From Poecilobothrus nobilitatus (lineage: Eukaryota; Arthropoda; Insecta; Diptera; Dolichopodidae): 64,000 nt of DNA. Each line of letters starts with the position of its first letter. The first letter of the stretch is position 1. Below the pieces are notes generated by a model, which did not search any database, had not been told where the DNA came from, and saw only the letters and a list, made by a program, of their open reading frames with translations. Where the stretch lies: the NCBI GenBank assembly GCA_947095535.1, contig OX352774.1:110115996-110179995 (forward strand), written 5' to 3'. The translations under genes were made by a program, and so were the position numbers. Positions 58,155-64,000 of this stretch are shown here, one piece after another.

Positions 58155-59820
58155 TTAGTTTTCATCATCGCTAATATTGTAAACATCTTGGTTTCTCCTT
58201 TTAAATTTCTTAACTGGTGGTTTAGCGTTATTTTTTGTTGAATTTGGTCCATATTCAACATCTACTAAACTCATTTGATTAGATTTTTCGTTTTCATTTT
58301 CTATATCGGAAGCTGTGCTGCTGTCTAAAAATGTTTCTGTTGTTATATTTTTACTTGAATCAAGGCTATTTAAAATATCAGAGCTTCGATCACAACTTTC
58401 ATCTCCTTGGTCCTCATCACTCAATGCAATTTCTTCAGTTTCTTTTGGTTGTGGTAAAATTATAGATTTTCGTTTCAATGGGCTGCTTTCTAAGGGCAAA
58501 CAATTTTCACTTTGATCACTTTGATCCAAGATAAAACTTGAATTATTTAAATCACTTGAATTACTATCATTAAGGGTAGTTGAATGACTTAGTTCATGAC
58601 CACTTAAAATCATTGCTAAACTTAGAGGATCGTCAATTCCTAATAATTCACAAAATAATGTTGTTTGCGAATTAATTTGAGATTTAGGCTGTTTTAAATA
58701 ATAACGATTTTCTTTTGGATCATATGGCTCTACAGTTTTGCAAAAATTTTTAGGTATTTCTAAATTATAATTGAATTTTTTTAAAATGTGTTCCATTTCT
58801 TCTTCAGTTGGTGTAAAATTATGGCGTTCATTTGTTTTTGGTCCAGGCATGTAATGTGTTAATTTTTTAACACATAATAAATGATTTGTTAAATATAAGA
58901 TGGTTAACCATTCTAAATCGTACAAAATAGATTTATCTGCATTAGAATCAGTAGAAACTTCTTCAGCCGTTTTTATATCAATTATTTGTAAGAATCTTCT
59001 TTTTGGTAAACATTTGTCTAAAGCTAAAAATTTTGTTATTTTATTCGTGTCTTCATGTCGTATTAAGGCGGCAAATTTGCAATGCAAATGTCCTGCAAAC
59101 CAATAAGTTGGTTGTAATTTATTTAATACATCCGCAGATGGAGGACTTCCTAATTTATTGCTCTCAATATCTTCCTTAAAATGTGGTTTAAAACGAAGTA
59201 ATTGATTTTGGTTTCCAAAATTGTGTACACCTTTTGGCCAATCATGCGAAAAACAAATGTCAATATTTCCAGACAATTGTTTTAATCTAAAAATTTCGAG
59301 TTGTCTAACATGGTAAACTGAACGTTTTGTTTCATCAGAATACGGAGAAAATTCATGATGACCTTTCAAATAATCATGACCTTTATATATACCAGATAGA
59401 CCAGCTATACGAATTCCATTTATATTGATCACTCCAGCTAAACCCAAGTAATATATATTAGGAGCAACCCATCCTCCGTACGGTAGTTCTTGCAAATAAT
59501 TTGAAGCTTCATGATTACCCCCAATAAAAATAGTTAATATGGGTGCTAGTTTTTCACCACTATAATATCTTAAATAATAAATTAATTTTTTTTAATTAAA
59601 AAAATGTTTTTATTAAAACTTACTTATAAAAAGAACATATGTCTTGAAATTTTTTGGGAACTGCCATAGTTTGCAAATCTTCGAGGTTTCTAGTTGCTTG
59701 AAAATCACCACAACATATCAATAAATCAGTTTTAAAATTTTCTTTTTCTTGAATTTTTTCAATTGTGTCATAGATTTTTTCTAATTCACCATGGGCACAT
59801 CCTTCAATTGCGATTTTCAT
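58155..59820 (-). CDS. DBR1: Lariat debranching enzyme
   Basis: Two exons on the minus strand, 59624-59820 and 58155-59568, giving 536 residues (human 544). DBR1 is a metallophosphoesterase that cuts the 2'-5' bond of intron lariats in the nucleus, so that spliced introns can be degraded or yield intronic RNAs. Metal-ligand motifs are all present: EGCAHGEL at the N-terminus, [30 protein letters not shown]-like [10 protein letters not shown], and [10 protein letters not shown]. The diagnostic [20 protein letters not shown] and [16 protein letters not shown] follow. The C-terminal third is acidic, Ser-rich and low-complexity, ending with a basic KKFKRRNQ motif like that of the human enzyme. The intron is 55 nt. 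Confidence 0.96.
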
Positions 59821-60095
59821 TTTGTTATTAAACTTTTTAAAACTTATATTTTTGATTTTCTTAACAACTTCAATTAAGTACCTTTCGAATACATATCCGA
59901 CATATCCATAGTATTGTTTAATGTTTACAAGTTGTCAGAAATTAATTATTTTGAATTCAGCTATTCAGCTGTAAAAGTTGCTTGCTTTAGGTGTGTTTAT
60001 TAGTCAGACTAGTACTACCTAGAACAACCCAGGACAAAAAAGTACAATTAGGCATTCATTAGTTTTAGTGATGTGCACTATCGAATGTTTTCATC

Positions 60096-60103
60096 TATCG
60101 ATA
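60096..60103. promoter_or_regulatory. DRE-like promoter element (TATCGATA)
   Basis: Perfect 8-bp palindrome TATCGATA, the core of the DREF site found in many housekeeping promoters of flies. It is 276 bp upstream of the DBR1 start codon. A second palindrome, GAATAGTT then AACTATTC, follows about 15 bp later. Confidence 0.4.
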
Positions 60104-60807
60104 GTTAGTGAATGAATAGTTTTAACTATTCGAATAAATTTTGAAATTTTTTATATAGGTGAACATTAAAGGGCAGTATCGAATGTTTTCTTTTCAACAA
60201 TAGTTTAAATGTTATAAAGTAGTTAGTAATTTATTGCTTTATTTGTAGTTTGTAGAAATGAATTCATTCGGATAGTTTTAGTCTATATTAGTTCCTATTT
60301 ATAGTCTTATTCAAACTGAATAGTTTTCTGGTTTAGTTTTTTTGTTATTTTTTAATTGTTTTGTCACTTGAGTTAACAATTTTAAAAAAATAATGAATAG
60401 ATATCAATGTAAATAAGTAGTTCTTTAACTACATTGTTCTTACATAATTCTAAATAACTTACTCAATTTTTTCATTCAATTTTTTAGTAATTTGTTTACT
60501 TAGCGGTTAAGACATCAATATTTCTTAACTAGCGATTTGGAAAAACTGAAATAGAAATTTACCTATTTTTTAATTTTTTATTAACTATTTCATTATTTTT
60601 TTAAATGCCTACAAAAAGTGACACTTGGAAGTTCGAACTTATTTCTTCTTTTTTTTTTAGAAAAATATGAAATATTAGTGACTGATGTGTGGCCGCTGGC
60701 GGTTGGTGCTAATGCCTAGTTTTCAAAATAAAAAAAATAATATAGATAAAAAATTGGGACAATGTATACGAGCATTTAAATCCAAACCAAAATTTTGAAA
60801 ATTTGAC

Positions 60808-60880
60808 GAATTTGATTTTCAAAAAAGACGAAATTGATTTTAAAAATTTGATCGAATTTGATTTTCAAAAAAGAGAAATA
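60808..60880. repeat. Two-copy tandem repeat, 46-bp period
   Basis: GAATTTGATTTTCAAAAAAG occurs at about 60808 and again at about 60854, with similar sequence around each copy. Confidence 0.7.
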
Positions 60881-63324
60881 TAATGTTAAAAAGGACAAAT
60901 TTGAAGTGAAAAGAATATATTAGAGTCAGAATTCATAATTTAATAAAAAACTTTAAGAAAAATATTAAAAAATTTGATATCTATAATTATAATTTAGTAG
61001 TTTTCAGCCACACTCACACACTACGTATTATGACATTCCGCTAAGTTTTGAATACAAGTACATATTTGGATATGATTTGTCTATTTGAAAATCTACATTA
61101 ACATGTATGTTTAGAATCTCATGATTTTTTTTGTTTTCTTTTGGAATTAAGAAATTTTCTATCCCATACGCAATTTTCTATCCCATTATTTTTTACCGTA
61201 AAATACGGTGTAAATATACTTACACACCAGCTACAGGGCCCCCTAGTAAAACTTATAATGTTAAGTAAGTGTTTAACATTTGTAAAAAAATAAATATAAT
61301 ATATTTAAAATCCTATTTTGATTCCATATACTTTTCTCTACAGCTTCAAATTATTTGTTTCAGTAAATCGTTTTTAAAATTTTGGATTAAATATTCTAAA
61401 TATTTTTTTTAAATCTTAAAACTACAATTGATTTAAATTTATTTTGCGTTTTACACTTTCATTTCAGCATACTTTGCTGTATAGTGAGATTTCACATGCC
61501 AAATCGTTTCATATCAGTTTTTTATCTTCTAAATTCTTATTTCACATGATAAAATGGTCGCGTTCAGTAGCATCTAGCGCTACAAAAAAAAGTGCAGCGC
61601 TCAATAAAATTTTCTAGAACAATGTTTTTATTTAGCGCTACAATTTAGCGTTACATGCAGCAAGAAAATTTTACGCTAAATGATGTAGCGACTTTTTATT
61701 GATGTTTTTTACAAAATTTTGTTAGAATTTTTGGATTACAAGCATTTTTTTAAAAATTGATAAATTGACAGATAAAAAATATAAGATTTAAAAAAAAAAT
61801 ACGATTTAAATAAAATAAAAATATACGAAATGCCACACAAAATTAAATGTCATTTAATTTTGTACAGTGCAGTACAAACATGCAGTGCTAAATGCTACAT
61901 CGCTGCGTAATTTAGTATAGTGTAATGTATATATTTCTTTCAATTTTGTTGCTTTTTCGAGTAGCATAAAAAAATATAATCACGTGGTGAGGACTGGCTC
62001 ATCAGCCTGCAATCATCTTATTGTATGTAATAGATAATCTTTGTTTTTTTCCTATTACCTTACTGCGAGAGCATACATATTTTGTCGTCGAGTTTTTATA
62101 ATTGGATGAAAGAATTAAAGAAAGCTGGTATAAAAATAAAATTTCAAACCCTCACAAAATAAAAAATTCACTTTTATAGTATTTGATAAAAGGTGAGTGT
62201 TTCCTTTCGTTGCATACCTTTTTGCAGTTTTCTATAAATTCTAAAAAAAAATGCGAAGTGCCTACAGCTGTGTGTGAGATGCTCAAGTGTGAAAGGGATA
62301 AAAATAAACTATATAATTTTTAACAACTTAGTAAATGAAAAATATTCAATTTGTAGCTAAATATAAATATAAACATTAATAAATTAGGTTATGTAAATTT
62401 TAAGTTTCGGGCGGAGATACAAAAATAGGTTTTCTATTACATAAACTTTTTTAAGTGAGTTATCCGTGGCTAAAATATAATTGTTCTATTTTTAACGGTT
62501 TAGAAGTTTTGTGGACAGGACAGAAGCACACATGAAATTAATAACTAAATTTTTTTTAAAACGAAAATTCATATTCAAACATTCATAATAAATTAATTTC
62601 AAAATTTTTAAACAAGATCAATTTTTTTCCATTACTTTAATCCTTTCTATTTTAACAAGAATGTTAATACATAAATTTTTTTTTGACTCTACTAAAATAT
62701 TTTATTTGTTATTTATTATCTATGATTGTTCGAAAATATGGTTCTGTTCATTGCAAAAATATTAGTTGAAAATTCTCTTTTCGTGAGGTCAGCAAAATTA
62801 AGAAAATTAAAGTTTAATTTTTAATTTAAGCTTGAAGTACATAATAAATTAAATATATATTTAATAGATAAAATAAAAAATTAGAGACTTTTACTTCACT
62901 GTTGTATGAAGCTTTAATTTCAAGTTGTGTATACTTACGGGTATATTTATGAAAGTGAAGATGTGAAGAATCGTGTAGTAATATCAAAATGGAGAAAGTA
63001 CGGAAAAAAATGAAAGAATAGACAGCTCGTGTGGAAAAGACCATTAATAATATAAATTCACGCAGGACTGTTTAGTGTTTACACTGTTTAGTACTTAATA
63101 CCAGCTAACGTGTTAAACTCTTTTGACATTTTTTTTTAATGCAAAGGAGAGAAGGCGGTTAACTGGTTTGTGTATCATAAATATGAAATAAATATAAATT
63201 TATTTTGTAATATGTAAGCAATAATTTAAAATTTCTTTTAAATAAAAAATACAGTTTTTTTTTTGGATTATGTAAAGAAACATTATTTGATATTGTATTG
63301 ATGTAATTAGTTAAAGTTACAAAA

Positions 63325-64000
63325 ATGGATCAAATAACTGAAGCTTTAAAAGAACTGCTTGTGAGTTTATAATGCACATATACAAAAACTACACATTTTA
63401 AAATATTTTTATTAAAATTCTATAGAAAGTAGAACCAATTGAAGAATTCCTTGGAGTTATTGTTCATAAAGTCACCGCTGAGTCGGAGAAAAGTGAAACA
63501 TTCAAATCAAAAGTTGGTATGTTATAAAAATGTATTTGTTGCATTTAAAATATTTTACATATACCTTATCATATTATTACATACATATATCTAATTTTAG
63601 TCAATGCATTTTCATCTTTAAATCCAGAAACAAAAGAATTAGCAATTATTAAAATTTTACGTGCTGCTACTACAAGCAATTTAAGTCAATTGAGAATATT
63701 GATGGAAACGTTACATTTACTGACTACATCAAATTTAATAGCAGCCAGGTTATTATTTACATATTTAATTTATATTAGTTAATTTCTTTTTTCAAATTAT
63801 AGGAACCTTTCAAATAAAATATTAATTTATGAAAAATTAGTTTATGAAAATAAGAATTTCTGGATAGAATGCTTTACATTGATTAAGAAAGTCATTTCAA
63901 ATGTAGATTACAAAGGTGTAAGGGAAATTATGAAAGTAAGTACCTACATATACATTTTAATTATTTTTAATACTTCTAATACTTTTTTGCTTTTGTAGGC
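63325..64000 (+). CDS. MED23: Mediator complex subunit 23 (N-terminal part; runs off the window)
   Basis: Five exon pieces: 63325-63360, 63426-63516, 63601-63748, 63803-63935 and 63999 onward. MED23 is a large HEAT-like Mediator tail subunit that links activators and splicing factors to RNA polymerase II. The 124 residues visible include CFTLIKKVISNVDYKGVREI, which closely matches the conserved VDYKGVRDLL block near residue 130 of MED23 in other animals, at about the same distance from the start. The initiator exon is tiny (12 codons) and the introns are 50-85 nt. The rest of the gene lies beyond the window. Confidence 0.82.

Larger units (their letters stand above)
59821..63324. other. Divergent intergenic region between DBR1 and MED23
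   Basis: 3.5 kb with no supported gene. It contains a DRE palindrome (60096-60103), duplicated TATCGAATGTTTTC words (about 60079 and 60177), a 46-bp tandem duplication (60808-60880) and a cluster of TAGCGCTAC-like words on both strands (61570-61700). Confidence 0.5.

Noticed and set aside
1..64000. CRISPR arrays, operons, prophage or bacterial defence genes
   Set aside because: Spliceosomal introns throughout and insect-type genes and transposons show that this is eukaryotic; no spaced direct-repeat array was seen.

Overview
This is AT-rich nuclear DNA from an insect, most likely a fly. Genes are split by many 50-100 nt GT-AG introns, mobile elements are of insect type (Ty1/copia, LOA-like and Jockey/CR1-like retroelements, a TIR element, a tRNA-derived SINE fragment), and the Bre1 and Cep152/asterless proteins look insect-like. 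I joined exons by hand from splice sites, reading phase and family resemblance; no alignment was run.

Layout. (1) 1-5 kb: no convincing gene except a candidate distal first exon of CYB561 at 3.9 kb. (2) 5.1-6.1 kb, +: cytochrome b561. (3) 8.4-42.6 kb, +: an axonemal inner-arm dynein heavy chain of the DNAH3/7/12 type. An unbroken frame of 3965 codons can be spliced from 55 exons between 14841 and 42648; six or seven further exons at 8450-10302 probably encode the start of the tail. Four introns are swollen by mobile DNA: a Jockey/CR1-like element (10.4-14.5 kb, sense), a TIR element with a GC-rich passenger (16.1-17.0 kb), a copia element plus a SINE fragment (19.7-23.5 kb, antisense), and an LOA-like element (34.3-38.15 kb, antisense). 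(4) 42.8-45.6 kb, -: mitochondrial leucyl-tRNA synthetase, tail to tail with the dynein. (5) 46.9-47.7 kb, +: 2-aminoethanethiol (N-terminal cysteine) dioxygenase. (6) 48.2-51.8 kb, -: asterless/Cep152. (7) 53.2-54.4 kb, +: TMEM43. (8) 54.6-57.8 kb, +: Bre1 E3 ligase. (9) 58.2-59.8 kb, -: lariat debranching enzyme. (10) 63.3 kb to the end, +: the first exons of Mediator subunit MED23.

The genes are ordinary eukaryotic single genes, not an operon. Two of them, the dynein (axonemes) and asterless (centriole and basal-body duplication), both serve cilia and sperm flagella, but their neighbourhood is probably incidental. I did not find a new multi-gene system. The best leads are two phase-compatible alternative first exons of CYB561, the GC-rich passenger inside a palindromic TIR element, an internal inversion within a retroelement reverse transcriptase, and the concentration of mobile DNA in a few introns of an otherwise compact dynein gene.
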